NCBI RefSeq assembly: GCF_900117395.1
Contig: NZ_FPEG01000001.1
Location: 248,001 to 312,000, forward strand
DNA: 64,000 nucleotides
Direction: 5' to 3'
From: Agrococcus sp. Marseille-P2731
GTDB taxonomy: Bacteria > Actinomycetota > Actinomycetes > Actinomycetales > Microbacteriaceae
In this document: in pieces, positions 18,237 to 28,094 of the stretch
Numbering within the stretch: position 1 is the first letter of the stretch
Layout: each line of letters opens with the position of its first letter
Translations under genes and position numbers: made by a program
Notes under the pieces: generated by a model
The model's database searches: none
Told to the model about the DNA's origin: nothing
What the model saw: the letters and a program-made list of their open reading frames with translations, nothing else

Positions 18237-19012
18237 CACCCGTCTTCGGTCACGGCGCGCTGCGCCTCTACCTGCTGAGCCTGCTCGCCGAGGCCCCGCG
18301 GCACGGCTACGAGCTCATGCAGGCGCTCGAGCACCGCTTCGGCGGCACCTACTCGCCGAGCGCGGGCACCATCTACCCGCGGCTGTCGAAGCTCGAGGAG
18401 GAGGGCCTCCTCACCAAGGCGGTCGACGGGCGCAAGACCACGTACGCGATCACCGAGGCGGGCCGCGCCGAGCTGCGCGCCCGCGAGGGCGAGCTGCACT
18501 CGCTCGAGGCCGAGATCACGGATTCGGTGCGGCGCCTGGCCTCGGATGTCCGGGCGGGCGTGAAGTCGGCCATGCAGGCCCTGCGCGCAGACCTGGCGGC
18601 GGCGGAGCGCGATGCTCGATCGAGCGCGCGACCCGCGACGCCGAGCGCGTCGCGTCCCCCGGCGCCCGAGACCACTGCGGCTGCGGAGTGGGCGGAGCAG
18701 GCGGAGCAGGCGGAGTGGGCGGAGCCGGCGACGCGACCGGAGGAGCTGGAGTGGGCGGCGGGACCCGAGTGGCCGGCGGCGCCTGGGGCGCCATCGGCAC
18801 CGGATGCGTCATCTGCGCAGAGTGCGTCACCGGCTCCGAAGGCGGCGGCGCGGATGGCGGTGCACGACATCGACCTGGCGCTCAGCGACTTCCGGCAGCA
18901 GGTGCGCGAGGCGGTGCGTCGGGAGCGTGCCGAGCACATGACCCCGGCGAAGGCGGCGACGGTGCGGCAGGAGCTCGAGGCGGCCCTGCTGCGCATCAAG
19001 AGCCTGTTCTGA
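18233..19012 (+). CDS. PadR family transcriptional regulator with long C-terminal extension
   Basis: This 259-residue protein has a PadR winged-helix domain over the first ~85 residues (LRLYLLSLLAEAPRHGYELM, then TIYPRLSKLEEEGL and the wing GRKTTYAIT). A helical segment follows (~90-125). An Ala/Pro/Glu/Trp-rich low-complexity linker (~130-205) contains repeated WAEQAEQ-type units, and the C-terminal ~55 residues are helical (DIDLALSDFRQQVREAV). The start is GTG behind GGAGGGG, overlapping the DUF4097 stop. It most likely represses its own operon through the palindromes at 17261-17301. Confidence 0.9.
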   Translation: MTPVFGHGALRLYLLSLLAEAPRHGYELMQALEHRFGGTYSPSAGTIYPRLSKLEEEGLLTKAVDGRKTTYAITEAGRAELRAREGELHSLEAEITDSVRRLASDVRAGVKSAMQALRADLAAAERDARSSARPATPSASRPPAPETTAAAEWAEQAEQAEWAEPATRPEELEWAAGPEWPAAPGAPSAPDASSAQSASPAPKAAARMAVHDIDLALSDFRQQVREAVRRERAEHMTPAKAATVRQELEAALLRIKSLF

Positions 19013-19034
19013 GCCTGTCGACGAGCCTGTCGAC
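19011..19034. repeat. Two tandem 12-bp GAGCCTGTCGAC units
   Basis: GAGCCTGTCGAC occurs at 19011-19022 and again at 19023-19034, overlapping the end of padR. The unit contains the palindrome GTCGAC. Function is unknown. Confidence 0.7.
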
Positions 19035-19081
19035 GCCGCTCGCGTGTGGACAGTCTGAGCGGCGGCCGGGCGAGGCGGCGA

Positions 19082-19087
19082 TAGGCT
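19082..19087 (+). promoter_or_regulatory. -10 element TAGGCT, leaderless start of guaB3
   Basis: TAGGCT ends six bases before GTG 19094, so the predicted transcript starts at or next to the start codon. No ribosome site is present. Confidence 0.6.
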
Positions 19088-19093
19088 GACACC

Positions 19094-20218
19094 GTGACGG
19101 AGATCGAGATCGGCCGCAGCAAGCGCGCCCGCACGGGCTATGGCTTCGACGACATCAGCATCGTCCCCTCGCGCCGCACGCGCGACAGCGACCTGGTGTC
19201 CCTGCAGTGGCAGATCGATGCGTTCAAGTTCGAGATCCCCGTGATGGGCGCACCGACCGACTCGGTCATGAGCCCCTCGACCGCGATCGCGCTCGGCAAG
19301 GCCGGGGGCCTGGGTGTCCTCAACCTCGAGGGCGTCTGGACGCGCTACGACGACCCCGAGCCGCTGCTCGCCGAGATCGCGGCGCTCCCCGCTGTCGAGG
19401 CGACCGGCCGCATGCGCGAGATCTACGCCGAGCCGATCAAGCCTGAGCTCATCCGCGACCGCCTCGCGCAGGTGCGCGACGCGGGCGTGGTCGTCTCCGG
19501 GAGCCTCAGCCCGCAAGCCGTGCAGCAGCACTACGAGACCGTGCTCGCCGCTGGCGTCGACCTCATGGTGATCCGCGGCGCGACGGTCAGCGCCGAGCAC
19601 GTCTCGGCCGAGGCGGGCACCCCCCTCAACCTCAAGCAGTTCATCTACGAGCTCGACGTGCCGGTCGTCGTCGGCGGCGTCGTGACCTACACGGCGGCAC
19701 TCCACCTCATGCGCACCGGTGCGGCGGGCGTGCTCGTAGGGTTCGGCGGCGGAGCAGCCTCGACCAGCGAGCGCGTGCTCGGGGTCGCAGCTCCGATGGC
19801 GACCGCGGTCAGCGACGTCGCCGCCGCGCGCCGCGACTACCTCGACGAGTCCGGCGGCCGCTACGTCCACGTCATCGCCGACGGTTCGCTCGGCACCTCC
19901 GGTCAGGTCGTGAAGTCGCTCGCGTGCGGCGCCGACGGCGTGATGCTCGGCACCGCCCTCGCGCGAGCGACGGACGCGCCTGGCCGCGGTTGGCACTGGG
20001 GCCCCGAGGCGCACAACCAGAAGCTGCCGCGCGGCAACCGCGTGCAGGTCGACCAGGTCGGCCCGCTCGATGTGGTGCTGAACGGTCCGTCGCCCGTCGC
20101 TGACGGCACGGCGAACATCATGGGCGCGCTGCGCAAGGCCATGTCGACGACCGGCTACAAGGATCTCAAGGAGTTCCAGCGGATCGACGTGGTCGTCGAG
20201 GCGAACCCCCCGCGCTAG
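19094..20218 (+). CDS. guaB3: GuaB3 family IMP dehydrogenase-related protein
   Basis: This 374-residue protein is a TIM barrel related to IMP dehydrogenase without CBS domains (GYGFDDISIVPSRRTRD at the start). In place of the IMPDH catalytic loop with its Cys it reads GFGGGAASTSERVLG, so the nucleophile is absent, as in other GuaB3 proteins. The phosphate-binding and flap-like parts (IADGSLGTSGQ, LPRGNRVQVDQ) are kept. GuaB3 is widespread beside purine genes in actinobacteria; its reaction in this group is not settled. It is probably a leaderless transcript with a TAGGCT element. Confidence 0.92.
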   Translation: MTEIEIGRSKRARTGYGFDDISIVPSRRTRDSDLVSLQWQIDAFKFEIPVMGAPTDSVMSPSTAIALGKAGGLGVLNLEGVWTRYDDPEPLLAEIAALPAVEATGRMREIYAEPIKPELIRDRLAQVRDAGVVVSGSLSPQAVQQHYETVLAAGVDLMVIRGATVSAEHVSAEAGTPLNLKQFIYELDVPVVVGGVVTYTAALHLMRTGAAGVLVGFGGGAASTSERVLGVAAPMATAVSDVAAARRDYLDESGGRYVHVIADGSLGTSGQVVKSLACGADGVMLGTALARATDAPGRGWHWGPEAHNQKLPRGNRVQVDQVGPLDVVLNGPSPVADGTANIMGALRKAMSTTGYKDLKEFQRIDVVVEANPPR

Positions 20219-20254
20219 ACCGCCCACGCCGGGCGGCGCATTGAAGGAGGATCC

Positions 20255-22039
20255 ATGGCTGAGACCACCAACAACGTGAGCCGGTCGAGGAAGCTCGGCC
20301 CTGAGGAGCGCGCGGCAGCGATCGCCAGCATGCGCGACCGCGAGGTCGACGTGCTCGTGATCGGCGGCGGCATCGTCGGTGCCGGCGCAGCGCTCGACGC
20401 GGTCACGCGCGGCCTGCGCGTCGGACTCATCGAGGCGCGCGACTTCGCCTCCGGCACCTCGAGCCGCTCGTCGAAGCTCATCCATGGCGGCATCCGCTAC
20501 CTCGAGCAGCTGAACTTCGGCCTCGTGCGCGAGGCGCTGCTCGAGCGTGGCCTGCTGCTGCAGCGGCTCGCTCCGCATCTGGTGAAGCCCGTCAAGTTCC
20601 TCTACCCGCTCACCACGCCGGTCGTCGAGCGCGCCTACATCGGCGCAGGCATGGCGATGTACGACGCCTTCAGCTACACGGGCTTCATGCGGCCGGGAGT
20701 GCCGATGCATCGGCACCTGTCCAAGAAGCAGATGCTGAAGCAGATCCCCTCGCTCGACCCCAACGCGCTCGTCGGCGGGCTCACCTACTACGACGGGCAG
20801 GTCGACGACGCGCGCTACGTCGCTGAGCTCGCGCGCACGGCCTCGTTCTACGGTGCGCACGTCGCGAGCCGCGTGCGCGCCGAGGGCTTCCTCAAGGTCG
20901 GCGAGCGCGTGGTCGGCGTGCAGGCGCACGACTACGAGACCGGCGAGCAGTTCGAGATCCGAGCGAAGCAGGTCGTGAACGCGACCGGTGTCTGGACGGG
21001 CGAGACGCAGGCGATGGTCGGGGAGCGCGGCGAGTTCAAGGTGCGCGCGTCCAAGGGCGTGCACCTCGTGGTGCCGCGCGACCGGTTCCACTCGGAGATG
21101 GGCCTGTTGCTGCGCACGGAGAAGAGCGTGCTCTTCGTCATCCCGTGGGGCCGCCACTGGATCCTCGGCACGACCGACACCGACTGGAACCTCGACCTGG
21201 CCCACCCCGCGGCGACCGCGGCAGACATCGACTACATCCTCGACCACGTCAACAGCGTGCTGGCCACGAAGCTGACGCGCGCCGACGTCGAAGGCGTCTA
21301 CGCGGGCCTGCGTCCCCTGCTGGCCGCGGGCGACGGCTCGTCGACCGCGAACCTCTCGCGCGAGCACCACGTCTCGCACACCGTGCCGGGCCTCGTGCTC
21401 GTCGCGGGTGGCAAGTGGACGACGTACCGCGTCATGGCCAAGGACGCCATCGACGAGGCCGTCAGCGCCATGGACGGCAAGGTGCCGCAGTCGTGCACGG
21501 AGCAGATCCCGCTGCTCGGCGCGACCGGCTACCGCGCGGCGTGGAACAAGCGATCGAAGATCGCCCGCGCCTTCGGCCTGCACAAGCACCGCGTCGAGCA
21601 CCTGCTGAACCGCTACGGCGTGCTGACCGACGAGCTGCTCGACATGATCCGCAACGATGAGACGCTCGCCGAGCCGCTGCCGGGCGCCGACGACTACATC
21701 GGCGCCGAGGTGCGCTACGCCTGCACCCACGAGGGCGCGCTCCACCTCGACGACGTGCTGGCTCGCCGCACGCGCATCTCGATCGAGGCTTGGGATCGCG
21801 GCGTGGCGGCTGCCCCCGTGGCCGCGCGCATCATGGCGGATGCGCTGGGCTGGGACGACGCGCGGGTCGAGAAGGAGATCAACACCTACAACAAGCGCGT
21901 CGCCGCCGAGCTGCAGAGCCAGGAGCTGCCCGACGACGAATCGGCGGACCGCGCGCGACTCGAGGCGCCCGAGATCGTGTCGCTGAACGCGCTGCCGACG
22001 GCAGACACGGTCGGCACGCGCCCCGAGCCGGCTGCCTGA
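20255..22039 (+). CDS. glpD: Glycerol-3-phosphate dehydrogenase (FAD, aerobic)
   Basis: This 594-residue flavoprotein oxidises sn-glycerol-3-phosphate to dihydroxyacetone phosphate and feeds electrons to the quinone pool. It has the dinucleotide fold VLVIGGGIVGAGAALDA, the family signature SSRSSKLIHGGIRYLEQ and the second signature LVVAGGKWTTYR-like GGKWTTYRVMAKDA; the C-terminal DAO_C helical domain carries TRISIEAWDRG. ATG 20255 has AAGGAGG five bases upstream. No glpF or glpK lies next to it, so it is not a glp operon here. Confidence 0.95.
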   Translation: MAETTNNVSRSRKLGPEERAAAIASMRDREVDVLVIGGGIVGAGAALDAVTRGLRVGLIEARDFASGTSSRSSKLIHGGIRYLEQLNFGLVREALLERGLLLQRLAPHLVKPVKFLYPLTTPVVERAYIGAGMAMYDAFSYTGFMRPGVPMHRHLSKKQMLKQIPSLDPNALVGGLTYYDGQVDDARYVAELARTASFYGAHVASRVRAEGFLKVGERVVGVQAHDYETGEQFEIRAKQVVNATGVWTGETQAMVGERGEFKVRASKGVHLVVPRDRFHSEMGLLLRTEKSVLFVIPWGRHWILGTTDTDWNLDLAHPAATAADIDYILDHVNSVLATKLTRADVEGVYAGLRPLLAAGDGSSTANLSREHHVSHTVPGLVLVAGGKWTTYRVMAKDAIDEAVSAMDGKVPQSCTEQIPLLGATGYRAAWNKRSKIARAFGLHKHRVEHLLNRYGVLTDELLDMIRNDETLAEPLPGADDYIGAEVRYACTHEGALHLDDVLARRTRISIEAWDRGVAAAPVAARIMADALGWDDARVEKEINTYNKRVAAELQSQELPDDESADRARLEAPEIVSLNALPTADTVGTRPEPAA

Positions 22040-22047
22040 GGCGACGG

Positions 22048-22053
22048 TAGGCT
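22048..22053 (+). promoter_or_regulatory. -10 element TAGGCT before the SURF1 gene
   Basis: TAGGCT ends four bases before GTG 22058 and ten before ATG 22064, giving a leaderless or nearly leaderless transcript. Confidence 0.5.
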
Positions 22054-22063
22054 GGGGGTGCCC

Positions 22064-22885
22064 ATGAGCACCCCCACGCCAACCTTCAAGCAGGTCGCGA
22101 GACGACCGCGCTGGATCGGCGTGCTCGCGCTCTGCCTGCTCGTCGCCGCCGTCTTCGCCCTGCTCGGCCAGTGGCAGATCGACCGCGCGGTCGAGCAGGG
22201 GCAGGCAGACGAGCGCGACACCGAGACCGCCGTGCCGCTCCGGTCGGTGGCGACGCCGGGCGAGCCGATGCTGTCGGATGCGGGAGGCCGCATGGTGACC
22301 GTGTCCGGTGACGACGTGGCGGCCGACTACCGCACGCTCGCCGGTCGCAACCAGGACGGCCGGCTCGGCTGGTGGGTCATCGGGCGCGTGCTCGTCGCGG
22401 AGCCGGACGGGCGCGACGCATCCCTCGCCGTCGCGCTGTCGTGGAGCGCGACCCAGGAGCGCGCCGACGCAGCGGTCGAGGCGCTGCGCGCCGACGCGGC
22501 CACCGTGGGTCAGGCCGAGCTCGGCGGGCGCTACATGCCGACGGAGGCGCCGACGCAGGGCGACGTGCGCGAGCGCGAGCGCGAAGCGATGTCGGTGGCT
22601 GCCCTCATCAACGAGTGGCAGGACTGGAACGGGCTCGTCTACAGCGGCTACCTCGTCTTCGACCCGACCGTCGTCGCCGAGGGTGGCGCGACGGTGCCGG
22701 GCGACGAGCCGATCGTGCACGAGCGCCCGGTGACCGACACCCAGCTCAACTGGCTCAACGTCTTCTACGCCGTCGAGTGGGTCGCCTTCATGGTGTTCGC
22801 GTTCTACCTCTGGTATCGCTTGGTGAAGGACGCGCTCGAGCGCGAGGTCGAGGCGATCGAGGACGCCGAGGCGGCAGCGGTCTGA
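22064..22885 (+). CDS. SURF1 family protein (cytochrome oxidase assembly)
   Basis: This 273-residue protein has membrane helices at ~17-36 and ~234-254 and a soluble outer-face domain between, the SURF1 topology. Characteristic pieces are LLGQWQIDRA after the first helix and TDTQLNWLNVFYAVEWVAF leading to the second. SURF1 proteins help insert haem a or mature subunit I of cytochrome c oxidase. GTG CCC precedes ATG 22064, so translation may begin two codons earlier. Neighbours DUF3817 and guaA follow in the usual actinobacterial order. Confidence 0.88.
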   Translation: MSTPTPTFKQVARRPRWIGVLALCLLVAAVFALLGQWQIDRAVEQGQADERDTETAVPLRSVATPGEPMLSDAGGRMVTVSGDDVAADYRTLAGRNQDGRLGWWVIGRVLVAEPDGRDASLAVALSWSATQERADAAVEALRADAATVGQAELGGRYMPTEAPTQGDVREREREAMSVAALINEWQDWNGLVYSGYLVFDPTVVAEGGATVPGDEPIVHERPVTDTQLNWLNVFYAVEWVAFMVFAFYLWYRLVKDALEREVEAIEDAEAAAV

Positions 22886-22905
22886 GGCGCGTCGAGCCGC
22901 GCCGA

Positions 22906-22911
22906 TAGACT
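22906..22911 (+). promoter_or_regulatory. -10 element TAGACT, leaderless start of the DUF3817 gene
   Basis: TAGACT ends seven bases before GTG 22919; no ribosome site is visible in between. Confidence 0.6.
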
Positions 22912-22918
22912 GGTGCCC

Positions 22919-23460
22919 GTGCCCCGCCCCATCGAGCAGCTGCCGCAGATCCGAACCGCCACCTCCTTCTACCGCGTGATGTCGTGGATCACGGGCATCT
23001 TCCTGCTGCTGCTCGTCGCCGAGATGGTGCTGAAGTACTCGCCCACCCACGTCGAGGTCTTCGCCTTCGGCGCGAGCGGCCCGCTCGCGCTCGAAGCGGT
23101 CGTGCCCGCGGCCGGCTGCCAGTGGTACTCCATGTTCGTGCCCGGCGGCATGGGCTGCGAGATCGTCTCGCTCGGCGAGGGCTTCAACGTCTCGCTGACG
23201 ATCCTGATCGTGCACGGCTGGATCTACGTCGTCTACCTGTTCGCGAGCTTCCGTCTCTGGAGCCTGCTCCGCTGGCCCTTCAAGCGGCTGGTCGCGATGG
23301 CGCTCGGCGGCGTCGTGCCCTTCCTCTCCTTCTTCGTCGAGCGCCCGATGCACCGCGCCGCGGTCGCCGACGTCGCCCGACTCGAGGCCGAGCGGGCCGA
23401 GCGCTCCTCGGCGACTCGAGCCGACGCATCCACCACCGCCACCACGCCTCAGGAGGCCTG

Positions 23461-23461
<1 letters not shown>
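22919..23461 (+). CDS. DUF3817 domain membrane protein
   Basis: This 180-residue protein has three or four hydrophobic segments (about 22-45, 80-90, 98-122 and 128-150) and contains [20 protein letters not shown] and [16 protein letters not shown], typical of DUF3817 membrane proteins that accompany guaA in actinobacteria. A hydrophilic Ala/Thr-rich tail ends the protein. Function is unknown. Its stop overlaps the guaA ATG by one base, so they are coupled. Two Cys in the outer loop (AGCQWY and GMGCEI) could pair. Confidence 0.85.
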
Positions 23462-25035
<1,574 letters not shown>

Positions 25036-25112
25036 CAGCGCACTGAGCGCGTCGCAGCCTCGGCCGCCGCGAACGACATCGTGGCTCAGCCGATCGGGTG
25101 GATGATGGGCGC

Positions 25113-25772
25113 ATGGCACCGCAGGTCTCCCGCGAGCGAGCGGCGCGCACCGCAGCACTCTGGACGCTGGTCGGCGGCTTCGCCGCGGCGGCGCTCCTGG
25201 CGCTCGTGCCCGCGGGGTGGCTGCAGGAGCGGCTGCGCTTCGGCTGCGTGCTGGAGGCGGGTGTCTGGGCCTGCGACGGCGGAGCCGCGCTCGTGGCGGC
25301 CGGCGTCAGCAGCGCGGTGCTCGGCGGGCTCGCGCTCGGTGCCGTCGCGCTCATCGTGCGCGCGACCTGGGATCGCGCGAGGCTCCGCGCCGAGCGCTTC
25401 GGCTTCATCGCCTTGATCGCGGTGCTGCCCTCGCTCATCCTCTTCGCATGGCTGCTCGGCGACGCCATCCTGAGCGACGCCGTCGGTGTCGCGCACGACG
25501 ACAGTCGCGTGTCGATGTGGGTCGAGCGGGCCATGGTCGCTGCGCTCATGACGGCGACCGCCGGCATGCTGGCGGGCTCGGCGCTGCGGATGCGCGCCGG
25601 CGGCCGCCCACGCAGGGCCGCGTTCGTCACGTTCGCCGCGGCGCTCGCGCTGCTCGTGGTCTCAGCCGCGGCATCCTCGTTCGGCACGCTGCCGACCGGC
25701 ATCGCCGCTGCCGCCGCCATCCTTGCCGGCTGGCGCATCGCCGCAGGTGCGTGGCCCGCCAGATCGCGCTGA
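25113..25772 (+). CDS. Hypothetical membrane protein, about five helices
   Basis: This 219-residue protein is Ala/Leu-rich with hydrophobic stretches at about 15-35, 58-84, 96-117, 138-158 and 170-212. Two Cys (FGCVLEAGVWACDG) lie in what should be the first outer loop. I do not recognise a family. ATG 25113 (MAPQVSRERA) is chosen; the preceding GATGATGGGCGC gives only a weak ribosome site. It stands 80 bases after guaA and may share its transcript. Confidence 0.65.
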   Translation: MAPQVSRERAARTAALWTLVGGFAAAALLALVPAGWLQERLRFGCVLEAGVWACDGGAALVAAGVSSAVLGGLALGAVALIVRATWDRARLRAERFGFIALIAVLPSLILFAWLLGDAILSDAVGVAHDDSRVSMWVERAMVAALMTATAGMLAGSALRMRAGGRPRRAAFVTFAAALALLVVSAAASSFGTLPTGIAAAAAILAGWRIAAGAWPARSR

Positions 25773-25838
25773 CCGGGCGCGCCGGCTCGGTGCCATCGAT
25801 GGAGTCCGAAGTCGCGATGTGAGAGATTGCTGCCGCGA

Positions 25839-25865
25839 TGTCGATCCGGCCGGTCCCCGTTCGAC
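25839..25865 (+). promoter_or_regulatory. Candidate ECF42 sigma-factor promoter upstream of the DGPF gene
   Basis: TGTCGA (25839-25844), 17 bases, CGAC (25862-25865). This matches the promoter type I recall for ECF42 sigma factors (TGTCGA at -35, CGA/TC at -10). An ECF42 gene lies 2.2 kb downstream and the gene following this site is of the DGPF type that ECF42 is known to control. The predicted leader is about 45 bases. Confidence 0.55.
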
Positions 25866-25915
25866 GTCCTGAGTGAGAGGGTCGAGCAGCGACCCCGCAG
25901 GCAAGGAGGACGATC

Positions 25916-26365
25916 ATGCAGTACATGCTCATCATGCGCTCGAACGACGAGGCTGTCGCGGCCTACCAGGAGCTCCCCTTCGAGCAGGTCATCGAAGCCA
26001 TGGGGAAGTACAACGAGTCGATGATGGAGGCCGGCGTGCTCATCGCGGGCGAGGGCCTCAGCGACGCGAGCGAGGGCTTCGTCGTCGACTTCAGCACCGA
26101 CCAGCCGCTCGTCACCGACGGCCCCTACGGCGAGACGAAGGAGCTGTTCAACGGCTTCTGGATCCTCGAGGTCGCCTCGAAGGAGGAGGCGGCGGAGTGG
26201 GCGAAGCGCTGCCCGCTGGGCCCGGGCTCCAAGCTCGAGGTGCGTCGGGTGACAGGCCCGGAGGACTTCCCGGCCGACAACGAGTGGGTGCAGAAGGAAG
26301 AGGGCTGGCGCGAGGAGCAGGCCGCCAAGACGGCCGCGGAGAGCCCCGGCGGTACCGCGGGCTGA
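25916..26365 (+). CDS. YCII-related (DGPF-type) protein
   Basis: This 149-residue protein has the YCII/DGPF fold. It begins MQYMLIMRSNDEAV, and DGPY at 68-71 is the variant of the name-giving DGPF motif, followed by GETKELFNGFWILEV. The C-terminal ~35 residues are a hydrophilic extension. Proteins of this family are the usual genomic partners and targets of ECF42 sigma factors; their biochemical activity is not established. ATG 25916 follows CAAGGAGGACGATC. The upstream TGTCGA...CGAC element points to control by the ECF42 protein encoded at 28095. Confidence 0.9.
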   Translation: MQYMLIMRSNDEAVAAYQELPFEQVIEAMGKYNESMMEAGVLIAGEGLSDASEGFVVDFSTDQPLVTDGPYGETKELFNGFWILEVASKEEAAEWAKRCPLGPGSKLEVRRVTGPEDFPADNEWVQKEEGWREEQAAKTAAESPGGTAG

Positions 26366-26374
26366 GGCGCGGCG

Positions 26375-26416
26375 CCGCGGGTGCGCCGACTCCGAGGAGG
26401 TTCGGCGCGCCCGCGG
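26375..26416. terminator. Hairpin between convergent DGPF and MHS transporter genes
   Basis: A long imperfect stem: CCGCGGGTGCGCCGACTC (26375-26392) pairs with GAGGTTCGGCGCGCCCGCGG (26397-26416) with one G-T pair and two unpaired bases. It could terminate both transcripts. Confidence 0.6.
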
Positions 26417-26465
26417 GCGCGAGCAGACCGCGGCGCTGCAGCCGGCGGGCGAGGGCGGCGCTCCG

Positions 26466-27836
26466 TCAGACCGAGACGGTCGACTCGTCAGTGGTGCCGA
26501 CCGCTGCCCCCTCGTCGGCGTCGACGCTCGCGCGATGCAGGGTCTCCGGCAGGCAGGCGATGCCCACGACGCCGATGACGCTCAGCGCCACGAGGTAGCC
26601 GGCGACGAGCCACGGCGTGCCGGCCGTCGCCGCGACGAGCGCGGTCGCGACCAGCGGCGCCGTGCCGCCGACGAGCGCCGCGGGGATCTCGCGCGAGATC
26701 GCGATGCCGCTCCAGCGCATGCGGGTAGGGAAGAGCTCGGCCAGCAGCGCGGCGCTCACGCCGATCGTGGCCCCCTGGATCACGGCGAGACCGAGGATCA
26801 GGCCGATGGCGACCAGGATCGTCTGCTCGGTGGTGAACAGCATGAACATCGGGAACGCGAAGGCGACCCCGAACAGCGCCGCACCCATCAGCACGGGCTT
26901 GCGGCCGATGCGGTCGGCCAGTCGCCCGAAGCCGAGGGTTGCGGGGATCGTCAGCAGCTCGGCGACGATGAGCGCGACGAGCGCATGCGTCGGGTCGACG
27001 CTGAGGGTGCCGGTCGTGTACGAGACCGAGAAGGTCTGGACGACGTAGACCCACGGGAGCGCGAACACGAACAGCGCCATGCCAGCCAGCAGCACTCGCC
27101 AGTGCGAGCGCACGGCTTGCGCGAGCGGCGCGCGCTGCACCTCGCCCTGGCGCTCGGCGCTCTCGAACGCCGCGGTCTCCTTGACCCGCAGGCGGAAGAA
27201 GAGGGCGAAGGCGACGATGACGATGCTCGCGATGAACGGGACGCGCCAGCCCCAAGCCTGGAACTGCTCGACGGGCATGAGGCTGATGAGCGCGAACGCC
27301 GTGGTCGCGAGCGCCATGCCGACGTAGACGGATGCGCCGGGGAAGCCTGCGACGAACGCGCGGTTGCGAGCCGGCGCGGACTCGCTCGCCATGGTCATCG
27401 CGCCGGCGAACTCGGCACCAGCGCCGGCGCCCTGGAAGATGCGCAGGACGATGAGCAGGATCGGCGCCCAGATGCCGATCGACTCGGCGGTGGGCAGCAG
27501 TCCGATGACGGTCGTCGCGATGCCCATCATGAGGAGCGTCGCCAGCAGCGTCGCCTTGCGGCCGACGCGGTCTCCGTAGTGGGCGAAGATCAGACCGCCG
27601 ATCGGGCGGGCGCCGAAGCCGACAGCGAAGCCCGCGAAGGCGCCCATCAGGCCGGCGAACTCGCCGGCACCGGGGAAGAAGAGCGGGGCGAAGACGAGCG
27701 CCGAGGCGAGGCCGTAGAGCGTGAAGTCGTACCACTCGATGATCGTGCCGACCGAGCTGCCGATGACCGCTCGCCGTCGTTGCGTGCGGGAATCGAGCCC
27801 CGAGCGGTCGATGTCGTCGGCGATGGCGATGTTCAT
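26466..27836 (-). CDS. MFS transporter, metabolite:H+ symporter (MHS) type
   Basis: This 456-residue membrane protein has twelve predicted helices. The N-terminal GTIIEWYDFTLYG and loop HYGDRVGRKATL are signatures of the MHS family (shikimate/proline/alpha-ketoglutarate transporters), and GRLADRIGRKP marks the second half. Substrate cannot be told from sequence. ATG at 27836 has AAGGAG correctly placed. It lies between the DGPF gene and the ECF42 gene on the opposite strand. Its leader contains a 9-bp tandem repeat (27851-27886). Confidence 0.92.
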   Translation of the reverse strand: MNIAIADDIDRSGLDSRTQRRRAVIGSSVGTIIEWYDFTLYGLASALVFAPLFFPGAGEFAGLMGAFAGFAVGFGARPIGGLIFAHYGDRVGRKATLLATLLMMGIATTVIGLLPTAESIGIWAPILLIVLRIFQGAGAGAEFAGAMTMASESAPARNRAFVAGFPGASVYVGMALATTAFALISLMPVEQFQAWGWRVPFIASIVIVAFALFFRLRVKETAAFESAERQGEVQRAPLAQAVRSHWRVLLAGMALFVFALPWVYVVQTFSVSYTTGTLSVDPTHALVALIVAELLTIPATLGFGRLADRIGRKPVLMGAALFGVAFAFPMFMLFTTEQTILVAIGLILGLAVIQGATIGVSAALLAELFPTRMRWSGIAISREIPAALVGGTAPLVATALVAATAGTPWLVAGYLVALSVIGVVGIACLPETLHRASVDADEGAAVGTTDESTVSV

Positions 27837-27850
27837 GGCACTCCTTCGTG

Positions 27851-27886
27851 CGGTGCGTTCGGTGCGTGCGGTGCGTGCGGTGCTGG
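27851..27886. repeat. Four tandem 9-bp CGGTGCGTG units in the leader of the MHS transporter
   Basis: Units CGGTGCGTT, CGGTGCGTG, CGGTGCGTG and CGGTGCTGG run without gaps, 15 to 50 bases upstream of the transporter ATG. Such microsatellites can change length by slippage. Confidence 0.8.
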
Positions 27887-28094
27887 GCCGGCCTTGCAGG
27901 CTCCCGAGCGAGGCAGCCAGGCCCGTGGGCAAGCGTCGCAGGGTGGGCGTGGTGAGGCGATGGGCGTCTGCGCCATCGCGATGCCATCTCAGTGGGGTGG
28001 CACCACACTGCCTCGGCGCGCGAGCCGGACGCGCGACGAGCGGCCGCGACGCGCCGCGTAGGGTCGATCGGGCAGGAGCGGGAGGGGTGCAGAG

